A stretch of DNA of 64,000 nucleotides, taken from NCBI GenBank assembly GCA_034435635.1, contig DAOTWY010000039.1, forward strand, positions 1-64,000, written 5' to 3'. The stretch comes from DAOTWY01 sp003696565 (GTDB lineage Bacteria > Chloroflexota > Anaerolineae > Aggregatilineales > Phototrophicaceae). Position 1 is the stretch's first letter, and the number at the start of each line of letters is the position of its first letter. The position numbers were made by a program, and so were the translations under genes. This document shows, piece after piece, positions 1 through 9,667 of the stretch. The notes below the pieces were generated by a model. That model saw only the letters and a program-made list of their open reading frames with translations. It made no database searches and was not told the origin of the DNA.

Positions 1-362
1 CGAGGCAAAGCATCCCGCGGGGAAAAGAAAAAGATGATGAGGTAGATCAATAACATTTGCCCGGTGATAAGTGCTAAACGCGCCAAGGATTGTAAACGAT
101 TTGCTGCCACAGCAAGGTCATAAAAATCATTGGCACTGGCAAGCAACAACCATAAAATCACCAACACAAAGAACCAGAATGATTGTGGCAACACAAACGC
201 CAGTGTAAACGGCTCTTCTGCCCGAACAGACCAAATATATAACGCCAGCAATACCGAAACAAGCACTGCTAATGTGTCCCCAGCCATGAGCAAAAGCCGC
301 CGCTCAGAAATACGTAACTGTAACCTGAATCGTCTTTTAGGAGATGGAGAAAACAACATCAT
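1..362 (-). CDS. Sugar transferase N-terminal part (partial, runs off left edge)
   Basis: The frame reads from ATG 362 (or ATG 359) leftwards without a stop to base 1, giving about 120 residues. It starts with a basic stretch ending in RLQLRISERRLLL, followed by two hydrophobic segments (around residues 28-45 and 60-80) and a third near the edge. This is the layout of the membrane N-terminus of polyprenyl-phosphate sugar-1-phosphate transferases that begin exopolysaccharide synthesis. The catalytic C-terminal half is outside the window, so the function is inferred from the N-terminus and from polysaccharide neighbours. The ATG overlaps the TGA of the upstream gene (TGATG), and GGAG at 371-368 is the ribosome site, so the two genes are translationally coupled. 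Confidence 0.5.
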   Translation of the reverse strand, partial: MMLFSPSPKRRFRLQLRISERRLLLMAGDTLAVLVSVLLALYIWSVRAEEPFTLAFVLPQSFWFFVLVILWLLLASANDFYDLAVAANRLQSLARLALITGQMLLIYLIIFFFSPRDALP

Positions 363-2041
363 CAACGCTCCGGCAACGTATCTGGCAAATAAACATAGAT
401 ACGCAAGGTATCAAATTGTGCTAGTGGGGTTAGTAAATTCAAGCAAGCAGCTGGTCCTAGTTTTGCTTCTTTGGGTCCATATAACACATACCTCACCGGA
501 TACCCACGCTTACCGGGGACATACACCCCATCTAAAAAGCGTGTATCACAATCCTGCTCGTTATCTTCGGCATACCATGCAGAAACCGCCTGTTTTTTAT
601 CTTGGCTATCTAATGTCAATAAGGGGTGTCCATAAACCACCCGTCCACCTAACCATGACGGAATCCACAAGCTGACTTCTGGGGCAGCCAAGATCACATC
701 CTGCGGGCGAACACGTCCTTTCATCCAGTCAAACGCCGCCACATAGCTCTCTGGCAATAAAACCTCAGCCCGTTCATCACCTTTTTGATTAGAAAGCACA
801 ATCATGGGCAAAACCGTCATCATAATATTACTAGCTGCCAAAAGCGGCACAAACGCCACCATCAACCGCAACCGCCACTTACGTCGGATATATCGGAACC
901 AAAAATCTTCAATCGCACGGGTCGCAAAATATGCCAGCGGGATCATCAAACCTATCATAAACTCTTGCTGAACTAACGTTGGCAAATAAGTCAACAACAG
1001 CATTATCAATAACCATAACAACATAAATTGATCGCCGTCTTGTTCAAACCGCCGCACACCACGATACAACCCTGGTACAGCCAAGATCAGCGGGATCCCG
1101 AGGCTTAACACCAATATGACAAGTGAGACAGGTGGATCAGTATGTTGTTGTCGCCAAGCCTGATGAATAACTGCATTATTCTGGAACAACAAAACATAGT
1201 ACAAAATCATAGGAAGCGCAGGCACAACCAGCCATAATGCCCAATTTGCTTGTGCTTTTACGTAAGCGCGTTCTTGATACCAAATCAACGCGATATTGAG
1301 CAAAAACGCCACCGCTAGGGGAATAAACACCAACGGCGCAACAAACACCAAAATCAACGACAAGGTAAATACAATGACTCCACCATTTTGTACCGTTGGG
1401 AACGGCACCTCTCCAGGACGAAGAATCGGCACACACACACTGGCGAGCAACGCTAAACCAGTCAGCGCAATTGGCAAATGGACGTTGACTAAACTACTGT
1501 AATAGGGGTATATCCCAGGGCTAGATACATCTAAATAAGCTGTGTTGCCAGTTAAAGGAGCCAATAGCCAACCAAACCCCGCCCCAACGGATAACAACAC
1601 AAAGAAAATCCGGCGCGTCCGCAATTTTGACCAAATATTCGCTGCGAGTTGATAAAATGCCATATACATACATATCCCTGCCCCAACACGCGCCACATGA
1701 TACATCATGATCGGTGAGAGGTTCATCAAGCGGGAAACTTGCCCTAAAAATGTATACAGCGGTTCAATCAATGCTGCCTCATGCGCTTCTGGTGTAAACA
1801 ACACTTGGGATTGCCAAAAATCCTGACTTCCCTGAAATACATGAGAAAGATGTACAGCACTGGTATAAGGGTCATGCAGCACCCCCATAAAGTGCCAACC
1901 ATTGCCCACCACGCCTGACAACAAAATCCATAAAAATGGCAAAAACGCGAATAAGGTTAACACACAACTTGCCAGAATAACCCATCGCCATTCCGCCCGT
2001 GTCACATGTCCTGTGTAGTTCATTTGCATTCCAAATTTCAC
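362..2041 (-). CDS. Polytopic membrane protein, GT-C glycosyltransferase-like
   Basis: A 559-residue integral membrane protein with about 11-12 hydrophobic segments and a hydrophilic C-terminal domain from about residue 430. After the first membrane segment (about 20-45) there is a long outer loop with a DPYTSAVH motif near residue 58, the place where GT-C enzymes carry their acidic catalytic motif. The C-terminal domain (about 430-555) holds a WMKG region and several aromatic residues as in membrane mannosyl/arabinosyl transferase-like proteins. The substrate cannot be told. The longest frame starts at GTG 2041. ATG codons at 2029 and 2023 are alternatives, with AAAGG just upstream. It overlaps the start of the sugar transferase by one base, which supports a surface polysaccharide role. 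Confidence 0.55.
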   Translation of the reverse strand: MKFGMQMNYTGHVTRAEWRWVILASCVLTLFAFLPFLWILLSGVVGNGWHFMGVLHDPYTSAVHLSHVFQGSQDFWQSQVLFTPEAHEAALIEPLYTFLGQVSRLMNLSPIMMYHVARVGAGICMYMAFYQLAANIWSKLRTRRIFFVLLSVGAGFGWLLAPLTGNTAYLDVSSPGIYPYYSSLVNVHLPIALTGLALLASVCVPILRPGEVPFPTVQNGGVIVFTLSLILVFVAPLVFIPLAVAFLLNIALIWYQERAYVKAQANWALWLVVPALPMILYYVLLFQNNAVIHQAWRQQHTDPPVSLVILVLSLGIPLILAVPGLYRGVRRFEQDGDQFMLLWLLIMLLLTYLPTLVQQEFMIGLMIPLAYFATRAIEDFWFRYIRRKWRLRLMVAFVPLLAASNIMMTVLPMIVLSNQKGDERAEVLLPESYVAAFDWMKGRVRPQDVILAAPEVSLWIPSWLGGRVVYGHPLLTLDSQDKKQAVSAWYAEDNEQDCDTRFLDGVYVPGKRGYPVRYVLYGPKEAKLGPAACLNLLTPLAQFDTLRIYVYLPDTLPER

Positions 2042-2122
2042 CTTTTATTAGGCTTCAGGAACAAGATAGTCTACAATATCTATGTTAACCTGTGTTTTCG
2101 ATAACGCAATTGAGGAAAGAGA

Positions 2123-2821
2123 ATGGCACAAGCACAAGCGCTTTATGCCCTGCAAGAAATTGATTTAAAAATCATCGCTCAGAACAAACGTCTAGAGACG
2201 TTAACACAACAATTACAAGATAACCAATCGGTTTTAGAAGCGCAACAACAAGTTGAGGCAGCACAAAAACGCCTAACCCCCTTACATACCAAACAAAAAG
2301 ACCTAGAACTCGAGATTCAAACTAACCGGCAAAAAGCCAAAGCTAGTGAAGACCGTCTTTATAGTGGTAACGTCAAAAATCCTAAAGAAATGCAAGACTT
2401 GCAACAAGAAATTGCATCTCTTAAGCAGCGCAACCAAACTTTGGAAGATCAGCTGCTGGACTTAATGCTCACAATCGAAGCCGCTGAGGCAGATTTGCAA
2501 ACGGCAGAACGTCATTTGGCAGCGGTAACAGCTCAATGGCAAGCTGAACACACTGATCTACTCAGCGAAAAAGCTGCTATTGAAACCGAGCTTGAACAAT
2601 TGGCTGCTCAACGTGAGAAAGCTGTAACACAAATTTCCGCACAAAATCGTAAAATTTACGATACCATGAAAAAGAAAAAGGCGAATCGTCCAGTCTCTTT
2701 AATGCAAGGGCGGATGTGTACCGCTTGTGGTGTGGAGCAAACAATGGCAATTGAACAAGCCGTTAGTCATAACGCAGACTTGGTTTATTGTGAAAACTGC
2801 GGGCGTATTCTGGTGAAATAG
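2123..2821 (+). CDS. Coiled-coil protein with C4 zinc ribbon (DUF164/zf-RING_7 family)
   Basis: The protein has 232 residues. Residues 1-190 are almost wholly charged heptad-like coiled coil, including the family feature YSGNVKNPKEMQDLQ near residue 80. The last 35 residues form a zinc ribbon with CTAC near 199 and CENCGRIL near 224, ending LVK. The family is widespread, often sits beside Nif3-like proteins and is thought to bind nucleic acid or protein partners; its exact role is not established. The start ATG 2123 follows GAGGAAAGAGA at ideal spacing. The NACHT-HEAT gene begins 36 bases downstream, so the two are probably co-transcribed. Confidence 0.8.
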   Translation: MAQAQALYALQEIDLKIIAQNKRLETLTQQLQDNQSVLEAQQQVEAAQKRLTPLHTKQKDLELEIQTNRQKAKASEDRLYSGNVKNPKEMQDLQQEIASLKQRNQTLEDQLLDLMLTIEAAEADLQTAERHLAAVTAQWQAEHTDLLSEKAAIETELEQLAAQREKAVTQISAQNRKIYDTMKKKKANRPVSLMQGRMCTACGVEQTMAIEQAVSHNADLVYCENCGRILVK

Positions 2822-2857
2822 CCCTTATTTGACCCTCAAACAACTGGGGAGTAATAC

Positions 2858-5665
2858 ATGGTCAACTTCAATTTCAACCTGGAAAACTTTGGTTTAGGCT
2901 TAGGTGCTGGGTGGGCTTCTGCCTACGCACTTTATCGATCAAGACATGTCATCTCACGTGTGCGCGAATCAATACAGCAAAGTGCCACCAGCGCACGCAA
3001 CATCGCCTTAAGTGGTGCCGATGCAGATTATCTACGTGATCTCATCAAATATGTTCAAGCCGACCATTTGGCGGGTGCACGCATTCCACTCAGTCAAATT
3101 TTAGTTGAGCCGCGTTTTATGCTTGCGCCTCGTGTTGTTGAGCCGGTGGATGATGATGTTGCAAAAAGTGTATTTCGTGTGGTGCCTATCGTACCAGACC
3201 ACCCCTATTTACACGCTCCTTACAACATAGAGTCCCTTTCCGTTGAAGAATTAGATAACGGGGATCGATTCATCGCCATTTTAGGGGAGCCAGGCAGTGG
3301 GCGCACAACCGCACTCTATGCGATCGCGCTATGGGCAATCGGAGAAATTGATTTTAAGCCCCCTGTAGACCCTGTGATGGAGCGAATGCAACTTGAAGAG
3401 CAGTCTATTGAGAACCAAAAAGAACGTGCCCAACGGTATAAAGAACGGATGCAAATTGAAGAACAAGCCAAAGACGCGCTGGAACGCAAAACCGGTAAGG
3501 ACACAAACGGCAAAGAGAATGACAAAAATATCACGCCATTCCGCCGATTAACACCGATGTATGCCCATCTCGGCAATATCAGCACCAGTGTAAGTGAATT
3601 CGGGCAAATCATTGACCCAGCAGAGCCGCTTGTCCGTGCTATTCAGCATTATACCGGGCGCGTAACATCGATGAAGATTCCGCGCAATATCTATGAACGC
3701 CTCAAACAAGGGCGCGTTTTACTTTTATTAGACGGGCTAGATGATCTACCGGAATCTCAACAAATCGCCAAGCTAAATTGGTTAAAAGCGTTTGTGCAAG
3801 AATATGGCAGTAACTTTATCATCATCACTGGACCAATTTCGGGCTATGGCAGATTATTACAACTTGGGGCGGCTCCAGTTTTCCTGCGTCCCTGGCAAGA
3901 TATTACGGTCAACACATTGATTGATAAATGGGCAGATAATTGGGCACAAATTCGCGGGCGACGACGGTCAAGTACGCTTGACTCAGCAACCATACAACGA
4001 GCAAAATCCCGCAGCCGTGCCATGACCCCCTTTGAACTTACCCTTAAAACCTGGGCAATTTTTGAAAGTCCAGAGCAGACCACCATCCAAAGCTGGATGA
4101 ACAACCTGTTAGCCAACCTCGCGCTAAACCTAAACTTAGAGGATACCATGCCTCAATTAATTCAAGCAGCAGCATTACAGCTAGATATGGGGTTCATCAC
4201 AGCGGAAAACTTGGAAGCCAAGCTTACCGCTGATAATCCTGCCATTAGTGTTGAGCATAGCGATCAACCAACCAACAACCTAGATGCACCGAATAATGAT
4301 GACGATGAAGACCTGGATCGTTTCTTTGAGCAATTTGAAGACTCTGAATCAGATAATCAACCTCCTGACCTGGGAGAGCTATTAGGTGGCGAAGATGTAG
4401 ATGAAGATACCGACTCTAAATCATCTCAAACAAACACGCCCGCTGCTACTTCCACATCTCGTACAAATAAACTCTATGTACAGTTATTAACACGTTGGCA
4501 TAAAGCTGGGTTGTTAAAACGCTTCAGAGGTGGACGATACCAATTCCGTCATGGGTTGATCGCAGCGTATTTAGCAAGCCTCACCCTAACGGAAGATGCT
4601 GTTTTAATGGGAAAAAGCCAACTCCCAGCTTGGCAGCCAGCCTTGATGTATGCAACTGCACACCGCCCTATGGATACTGTGGTCGATGCACGGCTAGAAG
4701 CCCCAACAGATGTTTTGCTCAATAATCTGCTAGAGACCACCAAATGGATCAAATATGCAACTGGTAAAGTAACTTGGTTGCCGAAAGTTTTTCGTCAATT
4801 AGCAAACACATTCGTCAAAGAGAGCCAATATAGTGGTGTGCGTGAACGAGTAGCGGCGGCACTAGTTGGCACACGTGACCGCAATGCACTCAAAGTCTTT
4901 TCCCGTTCATTAGATCATCCAGACCCGCATATTCGTCGGTTGGCGTGTTTGGGAGTTGGTGCCTTACAAGCAGATGAAGCTGTTAACGCCCTCAGCCGCT
5001 TACTCAATGACCGTGATCAAGAAGTTAAGCTAGCAGCCGGCTTAGCCTTAGGTGCTATCGGAACAGAAGAGGCTTTAGAACAAATGGTTATCGCCCTCAC
5101 AGAAGGCGAAGAACCGCTTCGGCAGGCAATCGCAGAGGCGTTTGCCGCTATTCCAGAAGAAGGCTACCCTGTTTTATACGATGCTATCCACCATGACGAT
5201 ATGATGTTACGCCGGGCAGCGGTATTTGGTTTAAGGCGTGTTAACACCACTTGGGCGTTGGTTGCTTTATATCGCACCTCGTTGGAAGATGATGAATGGT
5301 ATGTGCGCTCTGCGGCAGAGCAAGCCTTTATTGAAATGCGATTTGGTGATACTGCCACCGGACCGCGCCGTTACCCCCAAGCAGAAGAAATTGACTGGGT
5401 ACGGAATTGGCTCACCAGTTTAGGGGATGCCAGCAAAAATATCAAAGCAGGCGGCGTAGAGCTGCTCAAAATGGCGTTGAATGAAGGCAACACAGAGATT
5501 CAACAACTAGCAGCCGTGAACTTAGGTTTGATGGGCTATGCGGATCAAATTGGCGTGCTGTATCGTGCATTGCGACACCGAGATGAAACAGTTCGAGAAG
5601 CCGCCCACCGCGCGTTGACCTACCTACAACTGCAAATGGGCAAAGCCATCCCATCGCCGATCTAA
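2858..5665 (+). CDS. NACHT-type STAND ATPase with C-terminal HEAT repeats
   Basis: The protein has 935 residues. A short hydrophobic N-terminus (about 8-25) may anchor it or form a packing helix. A P-loop lies at residues 143-151 (GEPGSGRTT), with Arg149 where lysine is normal, followed by a charged coiled insert (about 170-215). The Walker B is LLLLDGLDDL with Asp292, the typical NACHT form. An acidic low-complexity linker lies at about 475-535 and HEAT/PBS-lyase-like repeats fill about 640-930. STAND proteins are signal-dependent switches that oligomerise on ligand binding, some of them in defence or programmed death. Here the neighbours are not defence genes, so a regulatory or scaffolding role is as likely. 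ATG 2858 is preceded by GGGGAG at 6 bases. Confidence 0.75.
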   Translation: MVNFNFNLENFGLGLGAGWASAYALYRSRHVISRVRESIQQSATSARNIALSGADADYLRDLIKYVQADHLAGARIPLSQILVEPRFMLAPRVVEPVDDDVAKSVFRVVPIVPDHPYLHAPYNIESLSVEELDNGDRFIAILGEPGSGRTTALYAIALWAIGEIDFKPPVDPVMERMQLEEQSIENQKERAQRYKERMQIEEQAKDALERKTGKDTNGKENDKNITPFRRLTPMYAHLGNISTSVSEFGQIIDPAEPLVRAIQHYTGRVTSMKIPRNIYERLKQGRVLLLLDGLDDLPESQQIAKLNWLKAFVQEYGSNFIIITGPISGYGRLLQLGAAPVFLRPWQDITVNTLIDKWADNWAQIRGRRRSSTLDSATIQRAKSRSRAMTPFELTLKTWAIFESPEQTTIQSWMNNLLANLALNLNLEDTMPQLIQAAALQLDMGFITAENLEAKLTADNPAISVEHSDQPTNNLDAPNNDDDEDLDRFFEQFEDSESDNQPPDLGELLGGEDVDEDTDSKSSQTNTPAATSTSRTNKLYVQLLTRWHKAGLLKRFRGGRYQFRHGLIAAYLASLTLTEDAVLMGKSQLPAWQPALMYATAHRPMDTVVDARLEAPTDVLLNNLLETTKWIKYATGKVTWLPKVFRQLANTFVKESQYSGVRERVAAALVGTRDRNALKVFSRSLDHPDPHIRRLACLGVGALQADEAVNALSRLLNDRDQEVKLAAGLALGAIGTEEALEQMVIALTEGEEPLRQAIAEAFAAIPEEGYPVLYDAIHHDDMMLRRAAVFGLRRVNTTWALVALYRTSLEDDEWYVRSAAEQAFIEMRFGDTATGPRRYPQAEEIDWVRNWLTSLGDASKNIKAGGVELLKMALNEGNTEIQQLAAVNLGLMGYADQIGVLYRALRHRDETVREAAHRALTYLQLQMGKAIPSPI

Positions 5666-5673
5666 AAATACAA

Positions 5674-5705
5674 AGCGCAAGACAGCCAGTTAATTGCCTT
5701 GCGCT
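5674..5705 (+). terminator. Inverted repeat between convergent genes, terminator-like
   Basis: Perfect 8-bp arms AGCGCAAG and CTTGCGCT are separated by 16 bases, just after the stop of the NACHT-HEAT gene. There is no clear U-tract, so it may act as a weak or factor-assisted terminator. Confidence 0.4.
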
Positions 5706-5713
5706 GTTATGCA

Positions 5714-5769
5714 CTTTAAGAAATCAATCGCACACCTTCCGCGTGGGGTAATGCGACATTTTCTTAAAG
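5714..5769 (-). terminator. Long interrupted hairpin at the 3' end of the Wzy-like gene
   Basis: Outer perfect 10-bp arms CTTTAAGAAA (5714-5723) and TTTCTTAAAG (5760-5769) enclose inner arms TCGCA (5728-5732) and TGCGA (5752-5756). The element lies directly downstream of the minus-strand gene ending at 5775 and 8 bases from the previous hairpin. The two together probably end transcription from both sides. Confidence 0.45.
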
Positions 5770-5774
5770 AGCTG

Positions 5775-7919
5775 TTAATCAAACTGTTCAAATGCCTGTA
5801 TCAGATACGCCAATGCCAGATCACTAGCGGGATAATTCACTTGTGGTAAAAATCGGCGTGGAATAGCAAACCGCAAAAACTGATAATATGGGATATTCGC
5901 ACCAAAAACCACATCCTCACGCGCAAAATCCGGTGCGATCAGTTCACGCGCCCGTACCAAATCGCCACTGACCAATGCCTGCCATGCGCGTTCTATATCG
6001 GTCTGCGGCGCAGGAAGTGGCTCGGTACGATGCCCAGCTAAGATGTTTAACGCTTTACCACTATAATCACGGTCATCAAACACGTAATCTGTTGACTGCC
6101 CCTGCCCGATTGCCAGAATCGCGGCAGTGCGAGCATCTGGTATATAGTTGGCTAGTGGAGCCTGCTCATCCCAAACAAGCCATAACCGTGTGCCATCCTT
6201 CAACGCCAACGTATAGGCAGCGTTCGCTAATGTCATATCACCAGCAGCTTGAGCATATACCCCCTGTAAATAAGCAAAGTATAAAGCGTCTGGGGCGGCA
6301 TCTATTGCACTCTGCATGGCGTTGATCGCATCTGTATAGCGTCCAGCTTGGGCATATAACGCGCCGAGATTCGCCCAACCATAAGCATCTTGTGGCTCTA
6401 ATGTGATATATCGTTCATAGGCGGCAATCCCTAAATCCAACGCAGAGACATCACCTTGATTCGCCGCCAAACCGTATAAATATGCCTGTTGATTAATATA
6501 GACCGATAATTCAGGATCAGCGTTCACAATCGGGATCAGTGCATCCGCCGCCGCACGATAATCCCCAATACCATCCGCTGGAAAAGCAGACTGCAATGTA
6601 TCGTTGTATCGCATATATACCCATGTACTCCACCCACCTGTGACCATGAGTACAACAGCTAAACTCACCAAGCCAATAGAATGCCCCACCTGCCGCCAAC
6701 GTGCTTCTATAGGTAATGGATTAATCGGCGCAGTGGCAAGCACCAACACCAACACACCCATCAACGCAATGACCGGCATCATAGCCGGGAAATCAAACAG
6801 ATGATGCACCCCGAACCCAACACTTGCACCGATAGCGGTGATGACAAATCCTTTCTGCCGTGAATTTACCAAACGTAAATTAAGCCGCATCGCCGCTATG
6901 AGAATCACCACAGAAGCCACCAATGCGCCTAATCCCACCGTGCCCAATTCCGCCGCAACATGTAACACCCCATTATGCGCATGGCTATGTGGCTGGCGTG
7001 GTGGTTGGGATTGATACCGCGCTAATTCTGCACCAAATGTGAACAATCCACTGCCAGCAACTGGATGCTCATTAAATACCCCAATCGCATGTTGATAGAT
7101 TGTCGCTCGTAAGCTCAGGCTGCGCCCAGATTGCCGGAAAGACTGCAAGAAAAATACCCCAACAACACCAATTACCATCAATAACATAATCCCCGCCATC
7201 GCCCATCGAAAACGATAGCGCGTCAAGCTATGCCGCCACGCCTTAGGAAAATGCAAGCCCGCTAAAACCATCATCCCCACTGCCATCCCAAGCCATGCCC
7301 CGCGTGAGAAGGTAAAAAACAGTAGCAATAAAATCATCAGGCTATAAATGCCTAACGCCCACCGCCCCAGGCGATGCGTTATCATCATCCAACGTCCCAG
7401 GCTTAATAACCCCAAAACCACTAAAAACGCCCCTAGTGAATTTGGATTGCCGATGACACTGCCAGGGCGTGGAAATTGTAAGTGAATCAGGTCGAACGGT
7501 GCGGATTGCAGTTGAAAAAACCCGAAAAACACCACAACCACACCGCCCATCAACGCTGCGTCAATGAGTGTGGTACGCTGAATTTTACGGTTGGCAAGGG
7601 CATCATTCAACACATACCACACGAGTAAATACACACCGACATACCAAAAGCCGATGACAATTCGCCGCCATTCTTCAAGGTTCGTCAATAGGCTTAATCC
7701 AAACGCAACACCCCATAAAATTAACAATAAATCTAACGGGGTGTTATGCCATATCCACCGCCCACGCCAACGCACCAGTTGCCACATCCCTAGCCCCACC
7801 GTCATCATGACCAATGTGACAATTTTCAACTCTGGCATCAGCACACCATTAAATGTGCCTCCCAATGCAAACAAATATGTCATCAAAAGTGCTAAACTTG
7901 CCCGTCCAATTGCAGCCAT
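5775..7919 (-). CDS. O-antigen ligase/polymerase-like membrane protein with TPR domain
   Basis: The protein has 714 residues. Residues 1-450 contain about 12 membrane segments with the Wzy/WaaL-type features GSVIGNPNSLG (near 153), a TFSRGAWLG motif (near 203) and an outer loop with HSHAHNG (near 312). The C-terminal part (about 470-590) has TPR-like helices (AYGWANLGALYAQAGRY) and ends in a soluble tail. The family joins or polymerises lipid-linked glycans at the outer face of the membrane. The TPR part may recruit partners. ATG 7919 has only a weak ribosome site (AAAAGATGAAT). It is divergent from the next gene by 29 bases. Confidence 0.75.
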   Translation of the reverse strand: MAAIGRASLALLMTYLFALGGTFNGVLMPELKIVTLVMMTVGLGMWQLVRWRGRWIWHNTPLDLLLILWGVAFGLSLLTNLEEWRRIVIGFWYVGVYLLVWYVLNDALANRKIQRTTLIDAALMGGVVVVFFGFFQLQSAPFDLIHLQFPRPGSVIGNPNSLGAFLVVLGLLSLGRWMMITHRLGRWALGIYSLMILLLLFFTFSRGAWLGMAVGMMVLAGLHFPKAWRHSLTRYRFRWAMAGIMLLMVIGVVGVFFLQSFRQSGRSLSLRATIYQHAIGVFNEHPVAGSGLFTFGAELARYQSQPPRQPHSHAHNGVLHVAAELGTVGLGALVASVVILIAAMRLNLRLVNSRQKGFVITAIGASVGFGVHHLFDFPAMMPVIALMGVLVLVLATAPINPLPIEARWRQVGHSIGLVSLAVVLMVTGGWSTWVYMRYNDTLQSAFPADGIGDYRAAADALIPIVNADPELSVYINQQAYLYGLAANQGDVSALDLGIAAYERYITLEPQDAYGWANLGALYAQAGRYTDAINAMQSAIDAAPDALYFAYLQGVYAQAAGDMTLANAAYTLALKDGTRLWLVWDEQAPLANYIPDARTAAILAIGQGQSTDYVFDDRDYSGKALNILAGHRTEPLPAPQTDIERAWQALVSGDLVRARELIAPDFAREDVVFGANIPYYQFLRFAIPRRFLPQVNYPASDLALAYLIQAFEQFD

Positions 7920-7948
7920 AATTCATCTTTTCAGGTACAATCATCTCC

Positions 7949-9124
7949 ATGAAAACTACATGGTATATTTCTCCCTGGTTTATTGCAACAGTTTTGACGC
8001 TGATTTACGCGCTGTCAGTCGTCATAGTCAATAATGATTCACTAGCACTGGTCACAATCGGCACACGATTTAGCGAGGGCATCCCGCAGGACGCTGGTGG
8101 TACAGAAGGTTATGATGGGCAGTTTGTTTATTTCATCGCCCGTGATCCATCAACAGCAGAGGTGTTTATCGCCAATGGTGGCGACTACCCTGCCTATCGC
8201 TATCAGCGGATTTTACTTCCGGCATTAGCGCGGATATTCTCATTAGGGAATACTGATTTAATTCCCTGGGCGATTTTATTCATCAACCTACTAGCAATTG
8301 CTGGTGGAACAGCCGCTCTAGAGAGCCTGTTAAAACAGCGTGGTATAAGCCGTTGGTACGCGCTTGGTTACGCGCTTTCCCTGGCAATTATGGGGTCCGC
8401 TCGCTTGAGTTTACCTGAACCCCTAGCGTATGGTCTGGTGTTGATAGCCATGTTACTCATTGATAAAGATCGCTGGTTATTGGCAGCCGGCGCATTGGCA
8501 TTTGCTGGATTAGCCAAAGAGACCACACTGATATTTGCCGCAGGCTATGGATTATATTTAGTTTATCAGCGGCGGTGGCGTTTGATGTTGATCTTCGGTG
8601 CCATCACATTGATTCCCTTCGCTGTCTGGCAGATCATATTATATGATCGATTTGGGACATTCGGCATTGGATCAGGCGGAGCCGGTGCAACTGGTTTTAC
8701 AGTCATCCCGTTCGGCGGTGTGCTGGAAATTGTGATCTTTATCATACAAGCAGCCATGGAGGTTATCCAAGCGGGAGAGGCAAATCCGGTTGTTGTCATC
8801 TTTCGGGCATTGATTGGTGTGTTAATCTTTGCAGTGGTGTTAATCCCGTTTGTCATTTATCCAACCATCTGGGGATTGCGGCATGGGTGGGTAGCTTTGC
8901 GCACTAAATCCCCTTCCCCACTAGTATTTGTTTTGTTAATCAACTGTGCTGTGATGTTATTTGTGCCATTTTCGACTTATCGAGAAGTATTGGGGATTTT
9001 ACGGTTCATCGCAGGGTTAGAAATTGTCATCATTTTATTTGCTGCACAACTTAATGCCAAACGAATGTTACGTTATACGACCTTCTGGGCATTGACCATC
9101 ATCTTTCTAATCGGCTCAGGATAA
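7949..9124 (+). CDS. Polytopic membrane protein, GT-C-like (AZOBR_p60025-type)
   Basis: The 391-residue protein has about 9-10 membrane segments. After the first segment come the motifs YDGQFVYFIARDP (near 55) and YRYQRILLPALA (near 82), which are shared by a family of uncharacterised membrane proteins resembling lipid-linked glycosyltransferases. A LAKETTL motif lies near residue 190. It probably adds or modifies sugars on a lipid carrier, but no substrate can be named. It starts at ATG 7949 and its promoter must lie within or upstream of the divergent gene start. Confidence 0.55.
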   Translation: MKTTWYISPWFIATVLTLIYALSVVIVNNDSLALVTIGTRFSEGIPQDAGGTEGYDGQFVYFIARDPSTAEVFIANGGDYPAYRYQRILLPALARIFSLGNTDLIPWAILFINLLAIAGGTAALESLLKQRGISRWYALGYALSLAIMGSARLSLPEPLAYGLVLIAMLLIDKDRWLLAAGALAFAGLAKETTLIFAAGYGLYLVYQRRWRLMLIFGAITLIPFAVWQIILYDRFGTFGIGSGGAGATGFTVIPFGGVLEIVIFIIQAAMEVIQAGEANPVVVIFRALIGVLIFAVVLIPFVIYPTIWGLRHGWVALRTKSPSPLVFVLLINCAVMLFVPFSTYREVLGILRFIAGLEIVIILFAAQLNAKRMLRYTTFWALTIIFLIGSG

Positions 9125-9278
9125 GTCTTACGATGATTTTATGTTGATAAGATAATGTATAGCATGGTTTAGGTTGTGTAAAATAGCTTATACCTAGCCA
9201 CATCGCTTTTATCTATGGCAGAATATCAACGCAACATTTAACCATTAGCAAGTAATAACTTCTAAAGGAGTGTGTTTT

Positions 9279-9542
9279 ATGGCGGGATTAATCGTCTTGC
9301 TGTTACAGCTTTACAGCTTTATTTTGTTCGCGCGGATTTTACTCAGTTGGTTCCCCAACGTTGATTACAGCAATCCAATTGTACGCTTTTTACACGATGT
9401 CACAGAACCTGTTTTACAACCCGTACGTAATTTTTTACAACAGCAATTTCCAGATATGGGACCGTTTGATTTCAGCCCGATTGTGGTCTTTATTGGCATC
9501 TGGATTTTGCAGTCACTTGTATGGGCAGTCATTCCGTTTTAG
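9279..9542 (+). CDS. yggT: YggT family membrane protein
   Basis: An 87-residue protein with two hydrophobic hairpins: residues 1-22, then the FARILLSWFPN signature, then a conserved VTEPVLQPVRNF and a C-terminal membrane segment. YggT proteins are small integral membrane proteins encoded near yggS/yggU or sepF. In some bacteria they are linked to osmotic tolerance or division, but the molecular role is unknown. ATG 9279 was chosen rather than the in-frame GTG at 9270 because AAAGGAG (9264-9270) overlaps that GTG and lies 8 bases before the ATG. Confidence 0.88.
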   Translation: MAGLIVLLLQLYSFILFARILLSWFPNVDYSNPIVRFLHDVTEPVLQPVRNFLQQQFPDMGPFDFSPIVVFIGIWILQSLVWAVIPF

Positions 9543-9667
9543 AATCCGAAAAATTTACGAATTGTTACACCATCACCGTGATTTTGTTGCTATCCTGTAG
9601 CTAAGTGATTACACTTAAATTGAGATACAATAGCAAAGCGCGGCGCGCTGTTAGAGACGAGGACAAA

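Noticed and set aside
130..675. Plus-strand open frame of 181 residues
   Set aside because: It lies opposite two coupled membrane-protein genes, has low-complexity Asn/Thr composition and no ribosome site; it is a shadow frame.
2072..2077. TACAAT as -10 box for the zinc-ribbon gene
   Set aside because: No acceptable -35 box at 16-18 bases, so a promoter could not be supported.
2858..5665. NACHT-HEAT gene as part of an anti-phage defence island
   Set aside because: Neighbours are polysaccharide and housekeeping genes, and no other defence or mobile genes are present.
9125..9278. Intergenic region before yggT searched for tRNA or riboswitch
   Set aside because: No cloverleaf or conserved riboswitch core was seen; only AT-rich sequence that may hold a promoter.
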